DNA of 64,000 bases, taken from positions 2,790,001 to 2,854,000 of the forward strand of contig OZ240681.1 of NCBI GenBank assembly GCA_965199165.1. The letters are read 5' to 3'. This stretch comes from LMUY01 sp965199165 (GTDB taxonomy: Bacteria; Pseudomonadota; Alphaproteobacteria; Acetobacterales; Acetobacteraceae). The notes under the pieces are model-generated. The model worked only from the letters and a program-made list of their open reading frames with translations. It did not search any database and had not been told where the DNA came from. Position 1 is the first letter of the stretch; each line of letters starts with the position of its first letter. A program made the position numbers and the translations under genes. Shown in pieces: positions 8,320 through 16,474 of the stretch.

Positions 8320-8948
8320 GCGCAGCGTTGGACCGGTTCAGCCCCGGGGAGTACCTCCTGTGGCAAGGACGGCCGCGCTGGACCGCCCTGGCCCGCGACG
8401 TGGTGCATGTGCGCCCGGTTGCCCTGTATCTTGCCGCGGTGTGGATTTGGCTTGCGGCCTCCAACCGGCTCAGCGGCCTTTCGCCGACGGAGACCCTGGC
8501 CGCCGGGACGCCGCTCGCGTTGGTGTCGCTGCTGGTCGTGGGCGGGTGTCTCGCCTTCGCCTGGGGTTTGGCGCGCACGACGCGCTACACGCTGACCAAC
8601 CAGCGCTGCATCCTGCATTACGGGCTGGCGTTGACGGCGACACTCTCCCTGCCGCTGCGCCAGGTCGCCAGTGTCGCCATTGCCGAGCGGCCTGACGGCA
8701 CGGGGGACTTGCCGATGCAGCTCCGGCCCGGCAGGCGCGTCGGCTACGTCAAGCTGTGGCCGCATGTCCGGCCGTGGCACCTGTCCCACCCGGCGCCGAT
8801 GCTGCGCGCCATACCGGAGGCGGCCCGGGTTGGCCTGCTCCTGAGCCAGGCGGTCGCCGCGGTCAACGCGGGACGGCGCTACTCCGCGGTGACCGTCGGC
8901 CCAGCGGGCGCCGTGCAGGCGGGTGCGGCCGTGCCGGCGCATGGCTGA
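8316..8948 (+). CDS. puhB: Photosynthetic complex assembly protein PuhB
   Basis: 210 residues from the ATG that overlaps the puhA stop. It has two to three hydrophobic segments (about 31-48 and 66-86) and the membrane PH-like motif TRYTLTNQRC. This architecture matches PuhB, which is needed for reaction-centre assembly in Rhodobacter. The C-terminal part (PGRRVGYVKLWPHVRPW) also fits the family, which describes haem or cofactor exposure within membranes. The last 70 bases are overlapped on the other strand by puhC. Confidence 0.9.
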   Translation: MSAALDRFSPGEYLLWQGRPRWTALARDVVHVRPVALYLAAVWIWLAASNRLSGLSPTETLAAGTPLALVSLLVVGGCLAFAWGLARTTRYTLTNQRCILHYGLALTATLSLPLRQVASVAIAERPDGTGDLPMQLRPGRRVGYVKLWPHVRPWHLSHPAPMLRAIPEAARVGLLLSQAVAAVNAGRRYSAVTVGPAGAVQAGAAVPAHG

Positions 8949-9409
8949 GCGGCGGTGACGCTGCGGTCCAGCAAATGTCCGAATGCGCCGGCATTCGCCG
9001 GGCCGAACGCGTCGAGGAAGATCAGTTGGTGCGTGGCCAGGTCGTCCAGCGTCAGGCGTCCATTCGGCCAGCGGGCGAGATGGAAGGCAATGCCGGGCGA
9101 TCCCTCGCCCTCCCGCCGCCGCTCCCGCACCAGCCCGGCCAGCACGACGCGGAGGAAGCCGTTCGTGGCCGGTGGCACGACGTCCACCAGCCGGCGATCC
9201 GCCGCATTGAACACCGCGATGCTGCCGTCGTCGTGATCCTGCATCACCAGGTCGGCTGATTGCAGCGGCGGTCCGGGCGGCGGGCCATCGGGCGCCCTGC
9301 CGTGCGAGTAGGCGAAGATCCCGCCCAGGGTCAGGATCAGGACGCAGATGATGACGGGAGGAGGCGCGAACCGGCGGACCGGGGGAACGTGGGTAGGGTG
9401 CCGAGTCAT
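8879..9409 (-). CDS. puhC: Photosynthetic complex assembly protein PuhC
   Basis: 176 residues, with one N-terminal transmembrane helix (about 15-33) and then a periplasmic domain. Family marks are visible: DHDDGSIAVFNA, the GFLRVVLAGL segment, RWPNGRLTLDDLATHQLIFLDAFGPANA and AFGHLL, which match PuhC, an assembly and reorganisation factor for the reaction centre/LH1 core complex. It normally follows puhB on the same strand; here it is inverted and its 3' end overlaps puhB. The last 25 residues (CAGTAAPAC...) lie in that overlap and may be an added tail. The start ATG is followed by a normal signal-anchor. The 142 bases to the FNT gene must hold its promoter. Confidence 0.85.
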   Translation of the reverse strand: MTRHPTHVPPVRRFAPPPVIICVLILTLGGIFAYSHGRAPDGPPPGPPLQSADLVMQDHDDGSIAVFNAADRRLVDVVPPATNGFLRVVLAGLVRERRREGEGSPGIAFHLARWPNGRLTLDDLATHQLIFLDAFGPANAGAFGHLLDRSVTAAQPCAGTAAPACTAPAGPTVTAE

Positions 9410-9551
9410 GCGGGTCGTCCAGTGTGCGCGAGCCGGTGGAAGTATGGCACGGCGTTGCGGGAAAGAAGACGTCTTTGCCGTTCACGAGCCTGGGTAAGGC
9501 CTACCGGTTTCAGCCGTGCAAGACCGGCGGCTCTGTTTGAACGGAGGTGAC

Positions 9552-10373
9552 ATGTCCGATTCTGGCCAGGAAGGCATAACGGAGGCCGAGCGGACGGACG
9601 TGGATGACCTGTCCGGTCCCCGCGCCCGCGTCATCTATGAAGTCGTCAAGCGGCAAGGTGACGAGGAACTGCGCCGCCCGCTCGGCTCGCTGTTCTGGTC
9701 GGGTCTGGCGGCGGGCATCACCATCATGACGTCCGTCATCCTCGAGGGGGCGTTCCGCAGCAAGATCGCGGCCGACGTGCCGATGCGGCAGGTCATCTGC
9801 GACCTCGGCTATACGCTCGGCTTCCTCATGGTGATCCTCGGCCGCATGCAGCTGTTCACCGAGCAGACCATCATCACCGTGCTGCCCAACATGGCCGAGC
9901 CGGGCTGGCGCAAGCTGGGCGTGACGGCGCGGCTCTGGACGCTGGTGTTCTTCGCCAACATGCTCGGCACCGGTCTGGCGGCGTTGATCACCGTCTATGG
10001 TCACATCGTGGATCGTGACGTGACGGCCGCGATGCTCGACGTCTCGGGCACGTTGCTGCCGCTCGCCCCGGGGGACGTGCTGCTGCAGGGCATCCCTGCG
10101 GGTTTCCTGATCGCCTCCGTCGCCTGGATCCGTGCGGGCGTCGCCGGATCTGGCTTTTGGGTCATCTTCGTGCTCACCTATGCCATCTCGCTCGGCGAGT
10201 TCCGCCACGTGGTGGCCGGCAGCGCGGAGGCCTTCCTCCTGGTGTTCGCCGGGCGGACGGGGCTGGGTCATGCTGTCGGCTCCATCATACTGCCTGCGTT
10301 GGTCGGCAACGTCATCGGCGGAACCGGGCTGTTCGCCCTCCTTGCCCATGCGCAAGTCCGGCAGGAGATGTGA
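9552..10373 (+). CDS. Formate/nitrite transporter (FNT) family channel
   Basis: 273 residues from the ATG at 9552, chosen because ACGGAGGTGAC immediately precedes it. After a charged N-terminus of about 55 residues come six hydrophobic helices, with FNT marks such as GLAAGITIMTSVI, the NMLGTGLAAL segment and the SLGEFRHVVAGSAEAF helix whose His sits at the FNT pore position. FNT proteins are pentameric inner-membrane channels for small monovalent anions such as formate or nitrite. The substrate cannot be told, and the long N-terminal extension resembles YfdC-type members. The stop overlaps the start of the carotenoid oxygenase (TGATG). Confidence 0.85.
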   Translation: MSDSGQEGITEAERTDVDDLSGPRARVIYEVVKRQGDEELRRPLGSLFWSGLAAGITIMTSVILEGAFRSKIAADVPMRQVICDLGYTLGFLMVILGRMQLFTEQTIITVLPNMAEPGWRKLGVTARLWTLVFFANMLGTGLAALITVYGHIVDRDVTAAMLDVSGTLLPLAPGDVLLQGIPAGFLIASVAWIRAGVAGSGFWVIFVLTYAISLGEFRHVVAGSAEAFLLVFAGRTGLGHAVGSIILPALVGNVIGGTGLFALLAHAQVRQEM

Positions 10374-11842
10374 TGGAGGGCGGATCAGCCGAAGGAAGAG
10401 CCCTCACCATGCCGAACACCGTCCAAAAGGCCGTTCGCGCCGTCGCCGAACGTGCGGTCGACCTGGTCGCGCGCTGGAACCGCCGGCGGCTGCCCCAGGA
10501 TGCGGCCACCTACCTGGCCGGGATCCACACGCCGATGCCGGCTGAGCTGACGTTGGAGGACTTGCCCGTTACCGGCACGATCCCAGCCGGGCTGAACGGC
10601 CGCTACCTCAAGATGGGCGCGAACCCGGCCTGCGCGGACCTCGCCGGGCACCACTGGTTCCTCGGTGACGGCATGGTGCACGGCCTCGCCATCCGGGACG
10701 GTCGGGCCCGATGGTACCGCAACCGGTGGATCGGTTCGCGCCTGGCAGCGGAGGCGCTCAGCCGGGCCCCGGCGCCTGGTCCGCGCAGAGGGCGCAACGA
10801 CACCGTCAACACGAACGTGGTCGATCTAGGCGGCCGCGCCTTCGCGGTGGTGGAGGCGGGCAGCTTTCCGGTCGAGCTGTCCGAGACGCTGGATGAGCAA
10901 CGCTACAACCCGTTCGACGGCACGCTCGGCGGCGCGTTTTCCGGCCACCCGCACCGGGACCCGCTCACGGGCGAACATCACGCCGTCGCGTATGACGGCC
11001 GCGTCTGGGATGCGGTCCGCCACGTCGTCGTGTCGCCGGCCGGCAAGGTGGTCCGCGACCTGCCGGTCCCCGTGCAGCATGGCCCATGCATCCACGATTG
11101 CGCCATCACCGCCCGCTTCGTCGTGGTGTTCGACCTTCCCGTCACCTTTTCGATGCGGGCGGTGCTGGCCGGCCACCTGTTCCCGTTCCGCTGGAACCCG
11201 GCGCACCCGGCGCGGCTGGGCTTGCTGCCGCGACGCGGAGGCCCAGCCGACATCATCTGGTGCGACCTCGATCCCTGCTTCGTCTTTCATGTGGCGAACG
11301 CCTTCGACGGCGTCGATGGGCGCGTCACCCTGGACGTGATCGCCTACGCCACGATGTTCGCCTCGACCGCGAGCGGCCTGGACGCGCTGGGCCGATTCGA
11401 GCGCTGGACCGTGGACCCGGTGACGCGGCAGGTCGAGCGCCGCGTGGTCGATGCCACGCCGCAGGAGTTCCCGCGCATGGACGAGCGCCGCTTCGGGCAG
11501 GATTATCGCTACGCCTATACGGTGGCCGTCCCGCCCGACGGCAACCCGCAGCTGGTGGGCGCCACGCGGCTGTTCAAGCATGACCTCGAGACAGGCGCCC
11601 GCCTCGTGCACGAGTTCGGCGACACCCACCTGCCGGGCGAGTTCGTGTTCGTGCCCCGAAGCGCCGATGCGGCGGAAGATGGCGGTTGGCTGCTCGGCTT
11701 CGTCATCCATGCGGCGGACGAGACGACCGACCTCGTGGTCCTCGACGCCGAGGATTTCGAGGCGCCGCCGGTGGCGAGCATCCGGCTGCCCCATCGCATC
11801 CCACCCGGGTTCCACGGGAACTGGTTCCCGCTTCAGGGATGA
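10373..11842 (+). CDS. Carotenoid cleavage oxygenase
   Basis: 489 residues of the RPE65/lignostilbene dioxygenase/carotenoid oxygenase family, seven-bladed propellers with an Fe(II) held by four histidines. The four candidate ligands are visible in GHPHRDP, GPCIHDC, FHVANAFD and the C-terminal GFHGNW. Other family marks are NGRYLKMGANP, HWFLGDGMVHG and PGEFVFVPR. The start at 10373 overlaps the FNT stop and has GCAGGAG five bases upstream; ATG 10409, preceded by AAGGAAGAG, is an alternative. Its place next to the reaction-centre cassette suggests a carotenoid or apocarotenoid substrate, but stilbenoid substrates are equally possible from sequence. Confidence 0.92.
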   Translation: MEGGSAEGRALTMPNTVQKAVRAVAERAVDLVARWNRRRLPQDAATYLAGIHTPMPAELTLEDLPVTGTIPAGLNGRYLKMGANPACADLAGHHWFLGDGMVHGLAIRDGRARWYRNRWIGSRLAAEALSRAPAPGPRRGRNDTVNTNVVDLGGRAFAVVEAGSFPVELSETLDEQRYNPFDGTLGGAFSGHPHRDPLTGEHHAVAYDGRVWDAVRHVVVSPAGKVVRDLPVPVQHGPCIHDCAITARFVVVFDLPVTFSMRAVLAGHLFPFRWNPAHPARLGLLPRRGGPADIIWCDLDPCFVFHVANAFDGVDGRVTLDVIAYATMFASTASGLDALGRFERWTVDPVTRQVERRVVDATPQEFPRMDERRFGQDYRYAYTVAVPPDGNPQLVGATRLFKHDLETGARLVHEFGDTHLPGEFVFVPRSADAAEDGGWLLGFVIHAADETTDLVVLDAEDFEAPPVASIRLPHRIPPGFHGNWFPLQG

Positions 11843-12480
11843 TCCGCCTTGGTGCGGCTGGGCATCTCGTCCGCCGCGACCAGCGCCTGCGCGATGGCGA
11901 CCATGCGCCGGCCTTGGTGCTCGGCAGCCCGCAGGTCCTCGGGTCCGGGCGGATGGTTTTCCGCGCCGACGATGCTGGAGGCGCCATAGGGCGAGCCGGC
12001 CTCCAGCATGGCTTCGTCCGTGTAGCCGGTCGGGAGGATGACCATGCCGAGATGGGCCATGGGGGCGTAGAGCGACAGGGTCACCACCTCCGAGCCGCCA
12101 TGCGGCCAGGACGCGGTGGCAAAGGCGCCGCCGACCTTGCCGGCGAGGGCACCGCGCTTCCACTGCGGACCCAGCTGGTCCAGGTAGTTCTTCAGCTCGG
12201 TCGCCATCACCCCGAAATAGCAAGGCGTCCCGAACAGGATGGCGTCGGCCCATTCCGCGTCTTGGAGGCTCGGTGCCTCATAGCGGGCGTTCTGCCGCTG
12301 CGCGCTCTCCAGCCAGCCCTTCGACTTGGCCATGGTCTCCGCGTCGGCCACTTCCCGAGCCCGGCGCAGGCGGACCACGGCGCCAGCTTGCCGCGCCCCG
12401 TCGGCGGCTGCCTCCGCCAGCCTTTCGACCGATCCGAAGCGGGAGTAGAAGACGATCAGCAAGCGTGCGGTATCGGTCAA
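11833..12480 (-). CDS. WrbA-like NAD(P)H:quinone oxidoreductase
   Basis: 215 residues. Flavodoxin fold with the FMN-phosphate loop VFYSRFGSVERLA near the start, GTPCYFGVMA and SWPHGGSE flavin-contacting loops, and PYGASSIVG near the end, as in WrbA-type two-electron quinone reductases. A TTG start at 12480 is preferred because GGGAGG lies five bases upstream and the protein then begins as the family does; the frame could be read 22 codons further up. The gene converges on the carotenoid oxygenase with a 10-base overlap. It probably protects against quinone redox cycling. Confidence 0.85.
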   Translation of the reverse strand: MTDTARLLIVFYSRFGSVERLAEAAADGARQAGAVVRLRRAREVADAETMAKSKGWLESAQRQNARYEAPSLQDAEWADAILFGTPCYFGVMATELKNYLDQLGPQWKRGALAGKVGGAFATASWPHGGSEVVTLSLYAPMAHLGMVILPTGYTDEAMLEAGSPYGASSIVGAENHPPGPEDLRAAEHQGRRMVAIAQALVAADEMPSRTKADHP

Positions 12481-12728
12481 GCGGGCCTCCCTGATGGGGA
12501 ATACCGCGAGATGATGTCGCGCCGCCATTCGGTAAGTGTCGTCCAAGAACAGGCGCCATGCGGCGGCAGGCAGAGTAGGGCGGAAGGCGCTGCCAGGCTG
12601 GGCAAGAGTTAGGCTGGCCTCGCGCTTGGTCCATGGACATTCGTCGGCGCCTCAGCCGTCGTCATTGCGCCGCGGCGATCCAGCTCAACCCCCACAAAGG
12701 CCCGGCGGGCAACCAAACACCGGCGACG

Positions 12729-13352
12729 TCAGCCTGGGATCAAGGAAGCGATCGCCTGGTCGTCCAGGCTCTCGCTCGCACCAAGCGCCGCCTTCACGCT
12801 GGCCCGGTCCTCCGGCTGCCGGTTCTGGCTGGCCTTCCGCTTGCCCTCCAGCCGGGTGATGCGCAGCCGGACGCCGACGATGCCCTTGAGCTGCGACTGG
12901 ATGAACGGTTCGGGCGCGTCCGACACCGCCCAGGGCTGCGCCCGCTCGGCCTCGTGCCGCTCGGTCAGCCGCCGCACCACATCCAGCAGCGGCGCCGCAT
13001 CCTCGAAGAACTCGGGGACGCCGTAGGCATGGACCGCGACGTAGTTCCAGGTCGGCACGACCTTCCCGTCCCGCTGCTTGCCCGGATAGAGCGACGGCGA
13101 CACGTAGGCGTCGGGGCCGGAGAAGATCACCAGCGCCTCTCCGGCGCTGCCGGCACGCCATTGCGGGTTGGCCTTGGCCACATGGGCGTACAGCGTCCCG
13201 AACGTGCCGTCCGCCGGGTCCAGCATCATCGGCAGCGGCGTCGCCATCAGCCCGTCGGCACCCGTCGTCACCAGCGAGGCGAGCCGTGTCGCGCGCATGG
13301 CGGCGTGGATGTCCGGCAGGTGCTCCATGCGGAACAAGGTGGGGATGTACAT
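12729..13352 (-). CDS. PaiB-like FMN-binding protein
   Basis: 207 residues. MYIPTLF at the start, TTGADGLMATPLPM, AHVAKANPQW, the VIFSGPDAYVSPSLYP segment and VPTWNYVAVHAYG are all hallmarks of the PaiB/Tri family, whose members have a split-barrel FMN-binding fold. Bacillus PaiB is linked to control of sporulation and degradative enzymes; most homologues have no known role. The start ATG at 13352 has GGAG eight bases upstream. The open frame continues well upstream, but only this part looks like protein. The 156 bases to the next gene hold a divergent promoter region. Confidence 0.9.
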   Translation of the reverse strand: MYIPTLFRMEHLPDIHAAMRATRLASLVTTGADGLMATPLPMMLDPADGTFGTLYAHVAKANPQWRAGSAGEALVIFSGPDAYVSPSLYPGKQRDGKVVPTWNYVAVHAYGVPEFFEDAAPLLDVVRRLTERHEAERAQPWAVSDAPEPFIQSQLKGIVGVRLRITRLEGKRKASQNRQPEDRASVKAALGASESLDDQAIASLIPG

Positions 13353-13508
13353 GGGTCCGCTCCGTCGGTCGGACGGCATCATCGCGCCCGGCGCGGGCTT
13401 CTCCAAGGGCCAGGCGCAACCTGGCGGAGATCGTGTTGCCCTGTCGGCGGCCGAACTTGACCGGGGGCGAGATTGCTCCGGACGGCCAGGTGGTGCAGTT
13501 GGCCGTCC

Positions 13509-14813
13509 ATGGACCAGAAAACCCTGCTCGCCATCGCGCAAAGGACGGCTGGCCCTTGGCTGGACACCCGCGACGGCGACATCCGGGCGGACCGCGCCAA
13601 CGGCCGCCGTGCCGCAAGCAAGGACCTGGCCCTCGTCGCCCGCCGGCACAGCGATTTCGAGGACGGCCTGCTTGGCCGAGCCAAGGCCGCGACCCTCGCG
13701 TTGCGCAGCGACCTGACGGCGTTGGCCACGGACCTCAACCGGCAGGTCGACGACTTGGCGCGGGAACGGGACGACCATATCGGGCAGAAGCTGCGAGAGA
13801 GCCGGGAGGAGCGGCAACGCGTGCTGAACGCGCTGGAGGCCCGGCGCGGCCCCTCTTCGGCCCGTTTCAGCGCCCAGGCCCGGGTGCTGGAGCAGGCCGA
13901 ACGCGACCACCGCAGCGTCCGCGCCGCGGTTGGCGGACGGCTGCTGCGCCGCCAGCTGGTCGGCAGCTACGGGCCGGTCCTGCTCATGCTGGCGGTGGCG
14001 GAGGTGCCGATCAACCGCCTGGCGTTCGAACTGTTCTTCCAGGAGCAGCCGCTGCTCTCCTTGATCCTGGCCGCGGCCGTGGGTGTCGCGCTGATGTTCC
14101 TCGCCCATCTCACCGGGCTGCTGCTGCGCCGGGAGCCGCAGCCACCCCGCTGGCGCCAAGTGCGACATGTCGGCGGCATCGTGCTGGTGCTGCTGGTCAC
14201 CGGGATGCTGGTGTACGCGCTGGCGACCATGCGCCAGCTGTATATCCAGCTGCTGCAGAACGAGGGCGGCTCGCTCCAGCAGCAGGTCGAGACCATCCTG
14301 CGCGGCAACGCCGCCGCGGCGGTGCAGCAGGTGGCATCCACCCAACTCGGCGTGGCCGGCTACACGCTGATGGCGCTGAACGTCACCCTGTTCGTGGTGG
14401 GCGCGGCCGCCTCGTTCCTGCGGCACGACCCGCATCCGGACTACGAGGCGGCGTGGCGCGCGGAACGGCGCGGCCGGGCACGCCTGACGCGCACGCGGGC
14501 CCGGTTCGAGGCGCGGCTGGACGCGGTGCAGAAGGACCACGACGCGCGGGTGCATGCCCTGGACGACCTGCTGCGGGAGACGGAAGCCAAGCACGACCAG
14601 TTGGCGGCGCAGGCGGCGGCGATCGAGCCGTTCTTCGCCGACACGGTGGCGCGGATCGCCAACGGGGTGCGCAGCCGCTCGCTGGCCTTCGTGGAGGGCG
14701 CGCTGGCCGCGCTGCCGGAAGGCGCCACGGGCGGCTCGATCGCCGACATCCAGGCCGCGGGAGAGACCGCGATCCGGCAGGCCCTGCTGAGCGGAAAGGA
14801 CGGCCCGGCATGA
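13509..14813 (+). CDS. Coiled-coil membrane protein of unknown function
   Basis: 434 residues. A charged, helical N-terminal region (about 1-150, rich in Arg, Glu, Asp and Gln, probably coiled coil) is followed by four predicted membrane helices (about 155-172, 182-206, 222-241 and 283-304). A second charged helical region (about 310-434) ends with small Gly/Ala-rich helices. No enzymatic motif was found and I do not recognise a family. The start is uncertain: ATG 13509 is used, and TTG 13473 is possible. The gene overlaps the following VWA-like gene by ATGA, so the two products are likely partners, one in the membrane and one in the periplasm. Confidence 0.7.
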   Translation: MDQKTLLAIAQRTAGPWLDTRDGDIRADRANGRRAASKDLALVARRHSDFEDGLLGRAKAATLALRSDLTALATDLNRQVDDLARERDDHIGQKLRESREERQRVLNALEARRGPSSARFSAQARVLEQAERDHRSVRAAVGGRLLRRQLVGSYGPVLLMLAVAEVPINRLAFELFFQEQPLLSLILAAAVGVALMFLAHLTGLLLRREPQPPRWRQVRHVGGIVLVLLVTGMLVYALATMRQLYIQLLQNEGGSLQQQVETILRGNAAAAVQQVASTQLGVAGYTLMALNVTLFVVGAAASFLRHDPHPDYEAAWRAERRGRARLTRTRARFEARLDAVQKDHDARVHALDDLLRETEAKHDQLAAQAAAIEPFFADTVARIANGVRSRSLAFVEGALAALPEGATGGSIADIQAAGETAIRQALLSGKDGPA

Positions 14814-15562
14814 GGCGCTTGCCGATCGCAGCGGCGCTGATGGCCGTCTCCCTCTCAGCCCATGCGGCGGAGGATTACTGCGGCTACGGCCATGCCACCG
14901 CCATCCTCCTGGTGGACCGCACCACCCAGTTCGACGACACCGATCGCTCCGTGTTCCTTGACGCCACGGCCGGGCTGGTCGCCCAACTCGGGCCCGGCGA
15001 CCGGCTCGCGGCCTACACCATGACCGGTGCCTACACCGAGAGCCGCAAGCTGTTCGAGCAGTGCAAGCCCGGCTGTCCGGACGAGGGGTTCTTCGCCGGG
15101 CTGGTGTCGAGCTGCTCCCCGGTCGTGGCCCGCGCCCAGCTGCGCGGCTTCACCGTCGCGCTGGCGGCCGACCTCGCCACCATGCTGCGCGACGGGGAGC
15201 AGACGCCGCAATCCGATCTGTTCCGCACCGTGGCGGAGGTGACGCGCGCCTACGCGACGGCGGCCGAGGCCGCTCGGCCGATCCGCACCGTCATCCTGTT
15301 CTCGGACCTGCTGGAGAACTCCAACCTGCTGCCGGAGCGCGAGCTGCGCCGGCTGCCGCCCGGCCGGACCCTGCAACGGCTGGACCAGGCGGGTCTCGCC
15401 CCGCGCGTGGCGGGGGCGGCGGTGCGCGTGTTCGGGTTCGGCCGCGACGACGCGCCCGGCCGCCCGGCGCTGCCGCAGGACCAGCGGCAACGGGTGGCGC
15501 AGGTCTGGCAGCAATGGTTCCGGGCGGGCGGAGCGGCGGAGGTGGAGATCGGGTTCCGCTGA
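14810..15562 (+). CDS. Secreted VWA-like protein
   Basis: 250 residues with a signal peptide ending SAHA-AED at about residue 20. The mature part reads like a von Willebrand A fold: a first strand AILLVDRTTQ (a DxTxQ variant of the DxSxS metal site), a GPGDRLAAYTM strand, and TVILFSDLLENS as the later strand with an Asp. Six cysteines (including EQCKPGCPDEGF and SSCSP) may form disulfides, which fits the periplasm. It is coupled to the preceding membrane protein by a 4-base overlap and ends 34 bases from the convergent IclR gene. The function is unknown. Confidence 0.72.
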   Translation: MRRLPIAAALMAVSLSAHAAEDYCGYGHATAILLVDRTTQFDDTDRSVFLDATAGLVAQLGPGDRLAAYTMTGAYTESRKLFEQCKPGCPDEGFFAGLVSSCSPVVARAQLRGFTVALAADLATMLRDGEQTPQSDLFRTVAEVTRAYATAAEAARPIRTVILFSDLLENSNLLPERELRRLPPGRTLQRLDQAGLAPRVAGAAVRVFGFGRDDAPGRPALPQDQRQRVAQVWQQWFRAGGAAEVEIGFR

Positions 15563-15596
15563 AGCCCGGCTGGCGGCCGCGTGGCAGGCCAAGCCG

Positions 15597-16361
15597 CTAT
15601 CGGGCGATGGGCAGTGCCGCCTGCGCCAGGGCGCGCGACAGGTCTTGCGCCGCGGCGACCACGCGGTCGCGCCATTGCGCCACCTCCGCCGGCCGGACGG
15701 CGACGTCGACGACGAGGCTTATGGCGCAAGCGAGCCTGATGCCCTGGAAAATGGGGGCCGCGATGCCCCGCAGGTTCGGGGTGACCTCGGACTCGGATTC
15801 CGTATAACCTTGACGCCGGATGGTCGCGGCTTGCGCGAGGAACGCCTTCCAGTCCGGCACCATGCCCCTGGCGCGGATGTTCTCCTCGTTTTCCAGGTAG
15901 ATGCGGCGCTGGATACGGGGCGCTTCGTTGGCCAGGATCACGCGGGAGGTCGCGCCCACGAACAGCGGCATGCCGACGCCACGCTCGTAGCCAACGGTCG
16001 GGTGCGGTTCAGCGCCGGGTTCCTGGTGGATGCACATGACGCGGTCGCGGAAGCGGCGGCATAGGATGACCACCCCCTGCTGGGTGGTCTGCTCCAACAG
16101 GGCGCGCATCCGTGGGGCGGCAGCCTGGATCAGCGGGTCATGCTGCCGGATGAGGTAGTCCAGCTCGATCAACGCGGGTCCGAGCATGTAGCCGCCCTGC
16201 ACCTGGTCGAGGAACCCGGTCGCGAGCAGGTCCTGGACGTAGCGGTAGGCCGAACTCGTCGACACGTCCAACGCGGCGGCAACCTGCTCGACGGTCCAAA
16301 GCGGCCGTGCCGGGCTGAACAGCTGGAGCAGGCGGAGGACGCGGCTGGTGATCTCGGCCAT
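15597..16361 (-). CDS. IclR-family transcription regulator
   Basis: 254 residues. Winged helix-turn-helix at the N-terminus (about 5-65: WTVEQVAAALDVSTSSAYRYVQ, then GYMLGPALIEL), linked to a GAF-like effector domain (about 80-250: GVGMPLFVGATSRVILAN, SEVTPNLRGIAAPIF). This is the normal IclR length and order. It is transcribed away from the amidohydrolase/ABC operon, and the 113-base gap contains two palindromes, so it most likely controls that operon in response to the imported substrate. Confidence 0.92.
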   Translation of the reverse strand: MAEITSRVLRLLQLFSPARPLWTVEQVAAALDVSTSSAYRYVQDLLATGFLDQVQGGYMLGPALIELDYLIRQHDPLIQAAAPRMRALLEQTTQQGVVILCRRFRDRVMCIHQEPGAEPHPTVGYERGVGMPLFVGATSRVILANEAPRIQRRIYLENEENIRARGMVPDWKAFLAQAATIRRQGYTESESEVTPNLRGIAAPIFQGIRLACAISLVVDVAVRPAEVAQWRDRVVAAAQDLSRALAQAALPIAR

Positions 16362-16370
16362 GAACGCCCG

Positions 16371-16402
16371 AGCGTCTAGACGCTTTGCGCCGAAATCGCA
16401 AA
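16371..16402. promoter_or_regulatory. Tandem palindromes between IclR gene and ABC operon
   Basis: AGCGTCTAGACGCT (16371-16384) is a perfect 14-base palindrome beginning 10 bases outside the IclR start codon. It abuts a second inverted repeat, TTTGCG-N7-CGCAAA (16384-16402). Such symmetric sites in an IclR divergent region are likely operators for autoregulation and control of the neighbouring operon. Which of the two is bound is not known. Confidence 0.45.
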
Positions 16403-16474
16403 TACTGCGAAAATTGCTTGCTGCCCTCGCGGGTTCAACCCTATCGTCGGCGGCATCGCGCGTGGAGTTGCCGC

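Noticed and set aside
9410..9551. A second TGT-N12-ACA site between puhC and the FNT gene
   Set aside because: The nearest candidate, TGT near 9536 with ACA near 9552, has a 13-base spacer and no arm symmetry.
13353..14594. Upstream extension of the PaiB-like frame
   Set aside because: The family start MYIPTLF and a ribosome site fix the start at 13352; the upstream part is antisense to the coiled-coil gene.
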